From positions 3,224,001 to 3,288,000 of the forward strand of contig NZ_JBFRYB010000001.1 of NCBI RefSeq assembly GCF_040892595.1: DNA of 64,000 nucleotides, written 5' to 3'. Shown piece by piece: positions 44,149-53,727 of this stretch. The position numbers and the translations under genes are program-made. The stretch comes from Zhongshania sp. R06B22 (GTDB taxonomy: Bacteria; Pseudomonadota; Gammaproteobacteria; Pseudomonadales; Spongiibacteraceae). Each line of letters begins with the position of its first letter. The first letter of the stretch is position 1. The notes beneath the pieces were generated by a model. The model ran no database searches. It saw only the letters and a list, made by a program, of their open reading frames with translations, and was not told the origin of the DNA.

Positions 44149-45831
44149 ATGCAATTCGACACACAGCCACCTATTTTAAGCCGGGCCTCCCTAGAAGACC
44201 CACTGTACTATCTTGAAAATCTGCACACGGTCATCCACTGGGTGAGCCGTCATCACTGCGACTTACTTCAGCCCGAAGAGCTCAACCAACTCAGCGCGCT
44301 AGTGGGTATGCCATTGAGCGCACAAGCACTACTGGCAAGGATGGTGATGCGCAAAGGTGATATTTTTCGGGTGGATACACTGCAATATGACGAAATTCCG
44401 TCGACGGACGCGGCGCTAGACGCGCTTGAAGCAGCAGGCTTCGTCGATCAATCCCCAAACCTAGACGTTCAGCAGTTGTATCAGCACAGCCGCCACAAAG
44501 AGCTACAAGCACTATTGACTGCGACACAACACCCGCCCGCCAAATCGGCTCGCAAGATCGACCTGCTGCCGCTGCTTTTAGAGATGGCGGGAGAAGAGCA
44601 ATCGCGGTCTTTAAAACACTGGTGGCCTCAGGCCTCATTTACCCTCGTGGCCTTAAAGTGCGACGCGCTGATGGACCGTGTGCGGCTTATGTTCTTTGGC
44701 AATCTGCATCAGGACTGGTCTGAGTTTGTCCTAGCAGAGCTGGGTCATCAGGTCTACGAGACCGTGGACTTTAAGCCCGAGTCTCGAGCTTTTCGGCATC
44801 GACAAGAAGTAGATCAGTATCTCACCATCCACACTTGCTACTCGCATCTCGCCAATGAAGTCGTTATACCTGACATTCTGCCACTCTGCTCAGATCCTAT
44901 AGATAACGCTTGGCTGGAACATCGTCGCCAGCGTCTGCTTTTTCAGTTGGCACAATATGCCGAGCGCAGCGGTGAGAATGCACTGGCGACCACAATCTAT
45001 GCGCAAAGCTCACTTGATGAGGCCCAGGTTCGATATTTCCGCTTACTGGAAAAGAACCTCGACGACGCCAGCGCCAACCTAGACACGCTCGAAAACGCGG
45101 CGACGCTGCTCAAGCGCCCAGAGGCGCAATTACATCTGGCTAGAATCGTTCATCGCTTGCGCCGCAAGTCGGGAATCGCCAGTAAAGCGCCACTCAAAAG
45201 GGCTATTCCCAGCCAAACGCTGACACTGGCAAATACCGGCCGACGGGTGGAAGCTGCCGTGCTAGAGGCCTTGGCGAGCCGCCCTGCAGTGACCGGCTTT
45301 TACACCGAAAACTGGCTATTTACCGGTCTTTTCGGGCTGCTGTTGTGGCCCGTACTTTACACCCCACTGCCTGGCGCCTTTTTTCACCCCTTTCAATCGG
45401 GACCGGCCGATCTATTCAGGCCCGATTTTGGCCAGCGGCGCAGCGCGCTAATTAAGCAACGCCTGGCTAGCCTCGACACTACAGAATACCGCTCGCTGAT
45501 TATGCAATGCTGGCGAGAAAAGCAGGGCATCGCCTGTAAGCTAATTCACTGGTCGGCATTAAACCAAGAGCTGATTGAGCTGGCCCTAGACTTAATACCT
45601 GCTGACCACCTCAAAACCGTTTTCCAGCATTTACTCACCGACCTGCGACATCATCGCAGGGGCATGCCCGACCTGATATTTTTCGACCAATACCAACGCA
45701 GTTATGAGCTTGTTGAAGTCAAAGGCCCTGGCGACCGGCTGCAAGACCATCAGCGCTTGTGGATTGAAAGCATGCTAGCGGCAGGGCTCCCGGTCTCTAT
45801 TGCCGAAGTAGTCTGGCAGCCAAGGTCATGA
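44149..45831 (+). CDS. VRR-NUC domain nuclease, FAN1-like
   Basis: A 560-residue protein with a C-terminal VRR-NUC (PD-D/ExK) nuclease domain: GMPDLIFFD supplies the metal-binding Asp, ELVEVKGPGDRLQDHQ the ExK and the family's GPGD-L-xxHQ motif. The preceding helical region includes the Arg-rich and TPR-like segments of bacterial FAN1 homologs, which cut branched or interstrand-crosslinked DNA. The stop overlaps the start of the helicase gene by four bases (ATGA), so the two are translationally coupled and likely act together in DNA repair. Confidence 0.88.
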   Translation: MQFDTQPPILSRASLEDPLYYLENLHTVIHWVSRHHCDLLQPEELNQLSALVGMPLSAQALLARMVMRKGDIFRVDTLQYDEIPSTDAALDALEAAGFVDQSPNLDVQQLYQHSRHKELQALLTATQHPPAKSARKIDLLPLLLEMAGEEQSRSLKHWWPQASFTLVALKCDALMDRVRLMFFGNLHQDWSEFVLAELGHQVYETVDFKPESRAFRHRQEVDQYLTIHTCYSHLANEVVIPDILPLCSDPIDNAWLEHRRQRLLFQLAQYAERSGENALATTIYAQSSLDEAQVRYFRLLEKNLDDASANLDTLENAATLLKRPEAQLHLARIVHRLRRKSGIASKAPLKRAIPSQTLTLANTGRRVEAAVLEALASRPAVTGFYTENWLFTGLFGLLLWPVLYTPLPGAFFHPFQSGPADLFRPDFGQRRSALIKQRLASLDTTEYRSLIMQCWREKQGIACKLIHWSALNQELIELALDLIPADHLKTVFQHLLTDLRHHRRGMPDLIFFDQYQRSYELVEVKGPGDRLQDHQRLWIESMLAAGLPVSIAEVVWQPRS

Positions 45832-48131
45832 AGCATATCTCCGTTAGATCACTGTGCGAATTTGCCGCGCGAACAGGGAGCCTAGAGTTTCGCTACACGC
45901 CTGCACCCAGCGCTGAAGAAGGCGTCATCGGGCATATGACGGTGCAGCAACGACGGCCAGATCCCTATGTCGCAGAGTACGCCCTGAAAGGGCTATGCGA
46001 AAACGTGGAGGTCAGTGGCCGAGTCGATGGCTACTATGCGCACCAGCAAGACTGCTTCTTGGAGGAAATAAAAACCCATCGCGGCCATGTCGATCGCATT
46101 GGCCCGGGCCGCCGAGCCTTACACTGGGCTCAACTTAAAGTGTATGGCGCCCTGCTCTGCCATCGCGACACACGCGACGCGATCACCCTGCGACTGACCT
46201 ATTTTGAGGTCCGTGACGAAACTGAAACCACGGACGATCGCACCTTTAGTGCAGATACGCTCTGGGACTATCTAAGCGCGCTGTGCAAACGCTACCTACT
46301 GTGGGCAGAGAAAGAAGCGCAACATCGCCAGCAACGAGACCTAGCACTGACGACACTTGAATTTCCCCACGACAATTACCGCACTGGCCAGCGGGACTTA
46401 TCTGAGACGGTATACAAGGCCGCCAAGTCGCAAAGACCACTGCTGCTGCAGGCGCCCACTGGCATCGGCAAAACGGTCGGCGTTCTTTTTCCTGCTATGC
46501 GCGCCATGCCTGACGCCAATCTCGATCGCCTGTTTTTTCTCACCTGCCGCAATACCGGCAGAAAGCTCGGGCTTGAGGGGCTTCGAGTCATTCTCGCTAA
46601 ACGCAGCACAAGTATCCCTATTCGCATTTTGGAGCTGTCATCACGCGAGGCGGCTTGCGATCACCCAGACAAAGCCTGCCACGGCGATTCTTGCCCCTTG
46701 GCCAAGGGCTTTTTCGACCGCTTAGATGGTGCTCGCCAAGAAGCCGTTGAGATGGGTTTTCTGGATCACCAGACACTGCGCGAGATCGCCGGCCGACACG
46801 CTATTTGTCGGTATTTTCTGGCCCAAGAAATGGCCCGATGGAGCGACATCGTAGTTGGCGATGTGAATCACTACTACGATCACTTCGCCCTTCTTTACAG
46901 CCTGACCCTACAGAATGAATGGCGGGTGATGCCACTAGTAGACGAGGCCCACAATCTAATAGACCGCGCCCGAGGGATGTACAGCATCGCGCTCAGCGAA
47001 GCTGAAATGCTCTACACCATGAGCAAGGCGCCCGCGCCCTTGCTTAAGCCACTTTCGGATTTAGAAAGTGCGTGGTCAGACATGATTAAACCGTTTTTAG
47101 AAGCAGACATAAGTGCAGACGGGGAGCAAAAGCGTCGCTATTTTTTACCCTCGGTACCGGAAGATCTTAACAATGCCTTGTATAGCCTAATTGCGGCGAT
47201 CACCGACTACCTTAGCGACCACCCCACCGCCGCAGATGTTCAGCACGTTCTATTTACCGCTCTGGGTTTTCTTAGACTCGCAGAGAAATTTGGCGAACAC
47301 TCGCTGTGTACATTGGAGTATTCACTCGCTAGTTCTGGCGGCCGCGTCAAAGCGGGTAGCGCAAACCTTAGCATCGATAATCTTATTCCGGCTGACCACC
47401 TTAAAGATAGGTTTACCGACGCCTGCAGCACGGTATTGTTTTCGGCGACGCTATCGCCCCCTGGCTATCATTGTGACTTGCTCGGCATGCCAGAAAATAC
47501 GGTGTTTAAGGATATTGATAGCCCCTTCCACAAAGATCAAATTGATCTGCGTATCATAACCAATATCAGCACCCGTCAAAGCCAGCGGCAAAACTCCTTG
47601 TCACCAATTAGCGAACGTATTGGCAAACAGTTTCATACCGCGCCCGGCAATTACCTAGTCTACCTAAGCAGCTTTGAATACCTAAACGCAATTCATGATT
47701 GCTTTACAAAACAGCATGCCCACATCATAACCTTCAGACAAAGACCGGGCATGACGCCCGATGCGCGCGAACAATTTATTGTCGATGTGAGTGATAACAC
47801 GCCGAGCGTCGGCTTTGCCGTTCTCGGCGGAGTATTCTCGGAGGGAATCGACTTACCTGGCGACAAACTCATTGGTGTCTTTGTTGCCACATTGGGACTA
47901 CCGCCACATGACGATCTGCATGAAGTCTTGCGCGAGCGCCTACAGCAGCGCTATGGCGACGGATACGGTTACACCTATCTGTATCCGGGGCTACAAAAGG
48001 TGATACAGGCGGCTGGAAGATTAATCCGCACACCCCAGGATCGCGGCGTCATCGAACTAATTGATGATCGCTATAGAAAGCCCGCATTAAAACAGTTGCT
48101 ACCGAAATGGTGGGGGCAGTCAGACGATTGA
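45828..48131 (+). CDS. DinG/XPD-type Fe-S helicase with Cas4-like N-terminal nuclease domain
   Basis: A 767-residue superfamily 2 helicase. Residues 1-150 look like a PD-(D/E)xK fold (VDGYYAHQQDCFLEEIKTHRG gives the D...ExK). The helicase core has Walker A QAPTGIGKTVG at about 208-218, the Fe-S cysteines in AACDHPDKACHGDSCPLAKG and AICRYF, the DEAH box VDEAHNL, and motif VI QAAGRLIRTPQDRG. DinG/XPD enzymes unwind DNA 5' to 3'. Fused nuclease plus coupled FAN1 suggests a repair machine that unwinds and cuts damaged DNA. Whether the N-terminal nuclease is active is untested. Confidence 0.88.
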   Translation: MKHISVRSLCEFAARTGSLEFRYTPAPSAEEGVIGHMTVQQRRPDPYVAEYALKGLCENVEVSGRVDGYYAHQQDCFLEEIKTHRGHVDRIGPGRRALHWAQLKVYGALLCHRDTRDAITLRLTYFEVRDETETTDDRTFSADTLWDYLSALCKRYLLWAEKEAQHRQQRDLALTTLEFPHDNYRTGQRDLSETVYKAAKSQRPLLLQAPTGIGKTVGVLFPAMRAMPDANLDRLFFLTCRNTGRKLGLEGLRVILAKRSTSIPIRILELSSREAACDHPDKACHGDSCPLAKGFFDRLDGARQEAVEMGFLDHQTLREIAGRHAICRYFLAQEMARWSDIVVGDVNHYYDHFALLYSLTLQNEWRVMPLVDEAHNLIDRARGMYSIALSEAEMLYTMSKAPAPLLKPLSDLESAWSDMIKPFLEADISADGEQKRRYFLPSVPEDLNNALYSLIAAITDYLSDHPTAADVQHVLFTALGFLRLAEKFGEHSLCTLEYSLASSGGRVKAGSANLSIDNLIPADHLKDRFTDACSTVLFSATLSPPGYHCDLLGMPENTVFKDIDSPFHKDQIDLRIITNISTRQSQRQNSLSPISERIGKQFHTAPGNYLVYLSSFEYLNAIHDCFTKQHAHIITFRQRPGMTPDAREQFIVDVSDNTPSVGFAVLGGVFSEGIDLPGDKLIGVFVATLGLPPHDDLHEVLRERLQQRYGDGYGYTYLYPGLQKVIQAAGRLIRTPQDRGVIELIDDRYRKPALKQLLPKWWGQSDD

Positions 48132-48150
48132 TGGGTGAAGACAATAGGCA

Positions 48151-49209
48151 GTGACGCAGCTAAGTTATGTCGTCCGCCTATATCAGCAAACGCAAACCAT
48201 AACCGTTTCAGGCACATCAGCTTCGAAAACGATTATACTAACGGCCCATTTCAAGCTGGCCATAATTTTGAATAACGCCTACAAAGCCGACCTAATCCTT
48301 GTGCTCGTGACCCTGTTGGCCGCCATCAGTTGGATGTTTTCCAAGGAGGCGGTATTACAGATGCCACCTCTATTATTTATGTCAGTGCGCTTTTTTCTGG
48401 CCGGCCTGTTACTTGCCTGTGTCTCTTACAAAGCGCTTGCTAAGCTCGCCTTATCCGGCTGGCTTCACAGCGCCCGAGTGGGTTTGGTGTTTGGCGTTGC
48501 TATGTGCTTTTGGGTCACGGGGCTCGCCAAAGCAAGCCATGTAGGGGAAGCCGCTTTTCTAGCCAGCTTAGGTGTGGTGATGGTTCCCATTATTGCTCGG
48601 GTGCTATTTCGCGAGGCAATTCCCCGCAGCACTTGGCTCGCATTACCGGTAGCCGTGCTTGGTCTTGGTTTCCTGTCGCTCAGCGCGCCAATGGATCGCG
48701 CCCTAAAGTTAGAAACTGCGCATATTCTACTACTGACATCAGCCACCTTCTTCGCCTTGTATTTCAACCTGAATACCCGCGTCACCAATATTCCATCGTC
48801 GATACTGAAAAATGGCGAAAGCATCAAAGGAAGCAAAGTTCCGGTGCTCGCCTTAACGACGATTGTGCTGGGCACCACAGGCATAATTACCGGCCTTGTA
48901 TCGGCGATACTTGAGCCTTGGTATCCAACCTTCGCCAATCTCCAAGCCGAATTAGTGGGCTGGGTTGTGCTCTCAGCCACTATTGGCACGGCCCTGCGCT
49001 TCTTGCTTCAGACCTACGCGCAAAGTCTCACCGCCAACAGTCATGGCGTCGTTATTATGGTATTGGAACCACTGTGGACGACCCTAATTGCCATGGCTTG
49101 GTTTAGTGAAACCATGAACACAAGCCAATTAGTAGGCTGCTTTTTCATTTTATTGTCGCTAATCGTAAATCGCTTCAAAGCAATTATTCAGCTTGTGCGG
49201 CCGAGATAA
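48151..49209 (+). CDS. DMT-superfamily transporter (EamA family)
   Basis: An inner-membrane protein with ten predicted helices arranged as two EamA repeats, e.g. SVRFFLAGLLLACVSY and FLASLGVVMVPIIARVLF in the first and GVVIMVLEPLWTTLIAMAWF in the second. Such proteins export or import metabolites. The N-terminus is uncertain: the frame opens at a GTG (48151) giving 352 residues, but the first 39 are polar and unlike the family; a TTG at 48268 would give about 313 residues, the usual length. It follows the helicase gene by 19 bases but need not be related to it. Confidence 0.82.
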   Translation: MTQLSYVVRLYQQTQTITVSGTSASKTIILTAHFKLAIILNNAYKADLILVLVTLLAAISWMFSKEAVLQMPPLLFMSVRFFLAGLLLACVSYKALAKLALSGWLHSARVGLVFGVAMCFWVTGLAKASHVGEAAFLASLGVVMVPIIARVLFREAIPRSTWLALPVAVLGLGFLSLSAPMDRALKLETAHILLLTSATFFALYFNLNTRVTNIPSSILKNGESIKGSKVPVLALTTIVLGTTGIITGLVSAILEPWYPTFANLQAELVGWVVLSATIGTALRFLLQTYAQSLTANSHGVVIMVLEPLWTTLIAMAWFSETMNTSQLVGCFFILLSLIVNRFKAIIQLVRPR

Positions 49210-49275
49210 GCAATGCTGGGATCAGCACGAAACGCTTCATTTTAGTTTCTATCAAGTAGTCACTTTGATGATCGT

Positions 49276-50172
49276 TTATGCATCGATAAAACGGATGTAG
49301 TGCATAGCAACCCCCGCCGGATCCTCTACCTGCGGATAATGCCCTATCTCCGCCAACACCCCAAGATAGTCCAATCGGCAATTAAGCTCTTTGTAACGCG
49401 CGACCATATGGGCGCCAGAAACCGGATCAACCGAGCCATTAATGAGCGCCAGAGGAATGGACGATTTTTGCAAGACAGTCACCCAGCGCTCGCGATGCAA
49501 TTTACGATCTCGCATATAGGTAATTAAATTATGAAAGATATGCTTGCCGTCTTTCTCGTTAATTAGCTGCCAGAATATCGCCAACTCCTCTGCCGTCGGT
49601 TTCGTTTGCTGACCAAATACCGAGCTAAAGTTGGCACTAAACTGCTTAAAACCAGCCAATTTATTCACCAGCGGCCCCAGCGGGCTAAGCAATAATTTTT
49701 GCGTCAATAAGGCATGGTGAGTCTCTGGAAATAAGCCCCCATTTAAAAAGCAGCACGACAAGCAGCGCCCTGCACCCGCGCCTTCTTGCTGTCTGGCCAA
49801 TAGCTCCTGTGCGACGGTATCGCCGTAATCGTGGGCCAATACATGGAACTCGCCCAGGGACTTAGCCGCCACCAGCGCCTCAACGATATCGGCCTGACCA
49901 TGAATAGAGTAAGTACTCACATTAGGTTTATCAGAGTAGCCAAAACCCAACATATCGAGGGCAACTAAGCGAAAGCGGAGTTTCAACTCATCCCAAATGC
50001 CAGACCAATCCCAACTTGAGGTTGGAAACCCATGAATAAGCAGCAACACCGGCAACTGACTATCGCCCGTGTCTCTAACAAATATTTGATGGCCACATAA
50101 ATTCAGCCACTCTCCACCGGCCTTCCAGCTGGCAAGATCGTTTTGTAAGTTACCTGCATTCTCGAAACTCAT
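49276..50172 (-). CDS. Alpha/beta hydrolase, MEST / epoxide-hydrolase-like
   Basis: A 298-residue hydrolase. Motifs are HGFPTSSWDWSG (oxyanion), DMLGFGYSDKP, and the nucleophile elbow AHDYGDTVAQELLARQ. The elbow position holds Asp, not Ser, as in epoxide hydrolases and haloalkane dehalogenases, and the surrounding sequence closely recalls the MEST/PEG1 family. The catalytic His is in EIGHYPQVEDP. The ATG at 50172 follows TGGAG; the 13 extra upstream codons are not needed. It is divergent from a TetR regulator whose promoter carries a palindrome, and may be controlled by it. Confidence 0.87.
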   Translation of the reverse strand: MSFENAGNLQNDLASWKAGGEWLNLCGHQIFVRDTGDSQLPVLLLIHGFPTSSWDWSGIWDELKLRFRLVALDMLGFGYSDKPNVSTYSIHGQADIVEALVAAKSLGEFHVLAHDYGDTVAQELLARQQEGAGAGRCLSCCFLNGGLFPETHHALLTQKLLLSPLGPLVNKLAGFKQFSANFSSVFGQQTKPTAEELAIFWQLINEKDGKHIFHNLITYMRDRKLHRERWVTVLQKSSIPLALINGSVDPVSGAHMVARYKELNCRLDYLGVLAEIGHYPQVEDPAGVAMHYIRFIDA

Positions 50173-50236
50173 CGCTACTCCAGACTCACCATGATGTATG
50201 ACTGACAACAATATTAAAGCACAGCAATTAAAGCCG

Positions 50237-50269
50237 AACTTGACGTCCAGTTCAAGTTTTGGCTATATT
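50237..50269 (+). promoter_or_regulatory. Promoter with overlapping palindrome upstream of the TetR gene
   Basis: TTGACG (50240-50245) and TATATT (50264-50269) with an 18-base spacer form a good promoter. The -35 lies inside the palindrome AACTTGA-N8-TCAAGTT (50237-50258), the size and symmetry of a TetR-family operator. It lies between the divergent hydrolase and TetR genes, so the regulator could repress both. The predicted start site near 50276 rules out the upstream TTG start of the TetR frame. Confidence 0.65.
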
Positions 50270-50321
50270 GCTAACATCGCACGTTGAACAGACGGCAGAA
50301 CAAACCAATTTGAGCGCAGTG

Positions 50322-50939
50322 ATGAAAGCACTTCCTATCCAAGCTAGAGCTAAGCAAAAACGCGCCGCTTTAATTACCGCGGCAAAAGAATGCTTTGTTG
50401 AACATGGCTATGACAACACCACGGCCAAATCAATAGCTAGCTGCGCCGGCGTGGCTACCGGCACCTTTTATCAGTATTTCGACAATAAAGAAGACATATT
50501 GTGTGTCATCGCACAGCAGCGCATCGAAGATCTCTACCAACAAGTGCCATCAGCAAAAGAGCTGTTTACCCTAAGTGAAAACGCGCAACAAAACAGCGTG
50601 AAAGCCGATGCCACCCAAGCTATTTTTCTCTATGTGCTGGAGCTTATCTACGCCTTCCACGAGGAAGAGCCCGAACTGCATCAGGTTTTAGAACAGCGCA
50701 GGGCCTTAGATACAAGACTGGCAGAGATTTTAGGTCAAGGCGAAACTTTATTGGACGAGCGCGTATTATTATTCGTGCAAAGCTTCAATATAAAGAATGC
50801 AAACGCTGTTGCGTTTAATTTATTCGCCATGGCCGAGGGTTTGGTACATCGTCACGTGTTTGGCAATTCCAGCCAATCGAAAGCGACCACACTGCAATTA
50901 GGTGCAGCCATGCTCGCCAGCTATTTTGACCACTTATAA
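50322..50939 (+). CDS. TetR-family transcriptional regulator
   Basis: A 205-residue TetR regulator with the helix-turn-helix TTAKSIASCAGVATGTFYQYF at about 31-51 and a helical ligand-binding domain. I place the start at the ATG at 50322, because the promoter at 50240-50269 lies downstream of the first possible start (TTG at 50259). It is followed after 18 bases by the amidohydrolase gene and probably autoregulates through the palindrome at 50237-50258. The effector is not evident. Confidence 0.88.
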   Translation: MKALPIQARAKQKRAALITAAKECFVEHGYDNTTAKSIASCAGVATGTFYQYFDNKEDILCVIAQQRIEDLYQQVPSAKELFTLSENAQQNSVKADATQAIFLYVLELIYAFHEEEPELHQVLEQRRALDTRLAEILGQGETLLDERVLLFVQSFNIKNANAVAFNLFAMAEGLVHRHVFGNSSQSKATTLQLGAAMLASYFDHL

Positions 50940-50957
50940 AATAATAGGTAACAAATC

Positions 50958-52835
50958 ATGAGCTCATTACCACCAGTCGATATCGTGATAAAAAATGCAA
51001 AGATTTTCAATAATGGTGAGCCCGCCATTATTGAAGACATCGCCATTGCCGGCGGCAAAATAATTGCTCGCGGCAATAATCTCGACACAGAACAGGCGGG
51101 ACGAGTAATTGATGGGTCTGGCAAATGGCTAATGCCGGGATTCTTCGATATTCATACCCATTACGATCTAGAGCTGGAATTCGCTCCCGGCTTGCCCGAG
51201 TCCCTTCGGCATGGCACGACCAGCGTGGTCATTGCCAACTGCAGCTTGGGCCTAGCCTTTGGGAATCAGCGCAGCGGCGATATAGACCCTATTGTCGATT
51301 GCTTTGCTAGAGTAGAAAATCTGCCCAAGTCCTTTCTGCGCAGCTGTGCAGAGAAGGTCAACTGGGACTCACCAAAAGCCTATTTGGACCATTTAGAACA
51401 GCTTAACCTCGGCCCAAATGTGGTCGCTCTAGTGCCCCACTCTATGCTTCGTATTGACGCCATGGGTTTTGACAACAGCATTAGCCGCGACCCCAGTGAC
51501 AATGAACTACAGACCATGCAAACCAAGCTCGGCGAGGCACTCAAACTCGGCTACGCCGGCTTTTCGACCGATGCCCTGCCCTTCCACTATCTCGCCAATC
51601 AACCCAATTGCGAAAAAACCATACCGACCCAATTCGCTAAATACGGCGAGATTAAAAAGCTGACCCAAGTCGTGCGTGAACACGGCGCCGTATGGCAGGC
51701 AACACCACCTAAAGACAGCGCCATTAACACCATCAAAACGTTTTTATTAACCAGTGGCAGGCTTCATAAAAAGCCATTGCGGACCACCGTAGTAGCTGCA
51801 CTGGACGTTGCCAATAACTGGAAAATATTACGTTTAGCAAAAATGTTGGCTAAAGTTTTAAATTCCAAGCTCATCCAAGGCGACTTCCACCTCCAAGCCC
51901 TGGGCGCGCCCTTTAAAGTGTGGTCAGACGGCGCAGTAACTCCACTATCGGAAGAAATTCCCGAGCTGAGACAGCTGAACGAAACCAACTTAGAAGATCG
52001 TCCCGCTAGGCTTAAAATTCTCAATAATCCTGAATACATCAAACGCTTTAGAGCGATGTGGCTAAAAGGCAAGCAAGGCTGGGGCGTCGCAAAACTAAAA
52101 CGCACTCTGAATATTGAAGATTATGCCTTTAACCGCAAGCTCAGTGATATGACCGTGGAAGGCTGCCCGATTGACCATTGGCTTGGCCTCAATATGCAAG
52201 ACTTGCTAGATCGCATCATTGCAATTAAAAGCGGAAATATCCCCAGTGATATTACTGAGCAAGAACAAGACATCATTAATCGCGACTTCTTTTGGGTAAG
52301 TGATGAAGCTGACTTTATGCTGCAACTACTGAGGACCTTCGACCTTGATTTGAGCTGGAGCACGGTCACCGCGAATCGCAACCCTGAGACCACCCGCGAA
52401 TTGCTAATGAACCCCTTACTTATGCCGGGCTTCAACGACTGCGGCGCACATCTAACCAATATGGCATTCTATGACGTTAATTTGCGCAGCCTGAAGCTAG
52501 CGTCTAGTGGCGGAGACCAAGACATCACTTATATTGTGAAGCGCTTAACGAAAGATGCTGCAGATTTATTTGGAGTTAAAGCGGGCACGATTAACCAAGG
52601 TGATATTGCTGATTTAATACTGGTGGACCCTGCGCAGCTTGCCAACTATGACGGCGAGGCCAATGTCATTCGCCAGCACCGTACGGAATATAATCACGAG
52701 CAATTGGTTAATCGCTCTGACGGCGTAGTACCGCTGGTGATGATTGGCGGTCATATCGCCTGGGAAAACGATGCCTTTAGCAGCGAGCTTGCAACTAAGC
52801 CGATGGGTCGACTACTGAAAGCCTCTGCGGCATAG
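50958..52835 (+). CDS. Amidohydrolase family protein, D-aminoacylase-like
   Basis: A 625-residue metal-dependent hydrolase of the amidohydrolase superfamily. The metal-binding HTHYD is in GFFDIHTHYDLELEF at about 57-71, followed by HGTTSVVIANCS, which corresponds to the HGVTTVVxGNCG segment of N-acyl-D-amino-acid deacylases; the C-terminal DLFGVKAGTINQGDIADLIL closes the small beta domain. At 625 residues it is longer than typical D-aminoacylases (about 480-570). The real substrate could be any cyclic amide or acyl amino acid. It is in an operon with the TetR gene. Confidence 0.85.
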   Translation: MSSLPPVDIVIKNAKIFNNGEPAIIEDIAIAGGKIIARGNNLDTEQAGRVIDGSGKWLMPGFFDIHTHYDLELEFAPGLPESLRHGTTSVVIANCSLGLAFGNQRSGDIDPIVDCFARVENLPKSFLRSCAEKVNWDSPKAYLDHLEQLNLGPNVVALVPHSMLRIDAMGFDNSISRDPSDNELQTMQTKLGEALKLGYAGFSTDALPFHYLANQPNCEKTIPTQFAKYGEIKKLTQVVREHGAVWQATPPKDSAINTIKTFLLTSGRLHKKPLRTTVVAALDVANNWKILRLAKMLAKVLNSKLIQGDFHLQALGAPFKVWSDGAVTPLSEEIPELRQLNETNLEDRPARLKILNNPEYIKRFRAMWLKGKQGWGVAKLKRTLNIEDYAFNRKLSDMTVEGCPIDHWLGLNMQDLLDRIIAIKSGNIPSDITEQEQDIINRDFFWVSDEADFMLQLLRTFDLDLSWSTVTANRNPETTRELLMNPLLMPGFNDCGAHLTNMAFYDVNLRSLKLASSGGDQDITYIVKRLTKDAADLFGVKAGTINQGDIADLILVDPAQLANYDGEANVIRQHRTEYNHEQLVNRSDGVVPLVMIGGHIAWENDAFSSELATKPMGRLLKASAA

Positions 52836-52874
52836 TTAGAAGGACACTGAATAACAGTCATTTGACGATCGATT

Positions 52875-52919
52875 TGGCAGAGAGCGCATTACATTTAACC
52901 GCAAACGCGCTCTCTGCCA
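52875..52919. terminator. Hairpin between convergent amidohydrolase and carboxylesterase genes
   Basis: A perfect 13-bp inverted repeat, TGGCAGAGAGCGC (52875-52887) with GCGCTCTCTGCCA (52907-52919), encloses a 19-base loop. It lies between two convergent stops and can serve both directions; neither side has a strong U-tract. Confidence 0.6.
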
Positions 52920-52938
52920 CTGCATGCTAGCCATTCGC

Positions 52939-53598
52939 TCAAGCCAGCTGCAACCACTCTTTAAGACTGTTTCCAATATCGGCAATTTCCTCACCACAGA
53001 CTTCGTGCTGCATGGGATAACTGCGGTAGTTGGGTTTAAAGCCCATGCTTTGCAGTATTTGATTGGCGGTATGACCCATCGTTTCTGGCACCATGGGGTC
53101 CTGGCTGCCATGAAAGATATGAATAGGCAGGGCCTTGTTCGCTTCCGCCAGTTTTACTTCCTTAGCTGTTGCGAAATACGTGGACATCGTCAACAAACCC
53201 GCCAAGGTCTTGGGGTAAGAAAGCGCGGCGTGATACACCACTGCACCGCCCTGACTGAAACCCGCTAACACAATGCGCTCACTTGCTATACCTGCATCCA
53301 ATTCGCGCTGAATTAATTCTCCCACCGCCGCAGAAGACGACTCTATCTGCACTATGTCAATCTCGCGCTCTATCGACATAGCCAGTATGTCGTACCATGC
53401 GGGCATCACCATGCCGCCGTTTATGGTGACAGGTATCTCGGGTGCATGGGGAAAGACGAAACGAACACCGTGGTTATCTGGCAAACCGAGGTGAGGCACC
53501 ACTGGAACAAAATCATGGCCGCTGGCACCCAATCCGTGCAGCCAAATCACAGCCGCATCTGCCGTACCTTTCGGTTCTATTACTTCACATTTGAGCAA
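52939..53598 (-). CDS. Carboxylesterase/phospholipase family alpha/beta hydrolase
   Basis: A 219-residue serine hydrolase of the Abhydrolase_2 family. The oxyanion loop is LHGLGASGHDF near residue 20, the nucleophile is Ser in GFSQGGAV at about 113-120, the Asp is in HGSQDPMVP and the His in MQHEVCGEE near the C-terminus. Members cleave short acyl esters or thioesters in the cytoplasm. It stands alone, convergent with the amidohydrolase gene. Confidence 0.92.
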   Translation of the reverse strand: MLKCEVIEPKGTADAAVIWLHGLGASGHDFVPVVPHLGLPDNHGVRFVFPHAPEIPVTINGGMVMPAWYDILAMSIEREIDIVQIESSSAAVGELIQRELDAGIASERIVLAGFSQGGAVVYHAALSYPKTLAGLLTMSTYFATAKEVKLAEANKALPIHIFHGSQDPMVPETMGHTANQILQSMGFKPNYRSYPMQHEVCGEEIADIGNSLKEWLQLA

Positions 53599-53727
53599 GG
53601 TCTAGCTCCTGAGCGTTAATTAATTTGCGGTTAGAATATCACGGTCAGACTATTCAAGCCTGCGCTCGAATAGTCAACAATGCTATAGACCACCCTTATC
53701 GGCCAATCGACTAGAGCAGGCCTGCCC

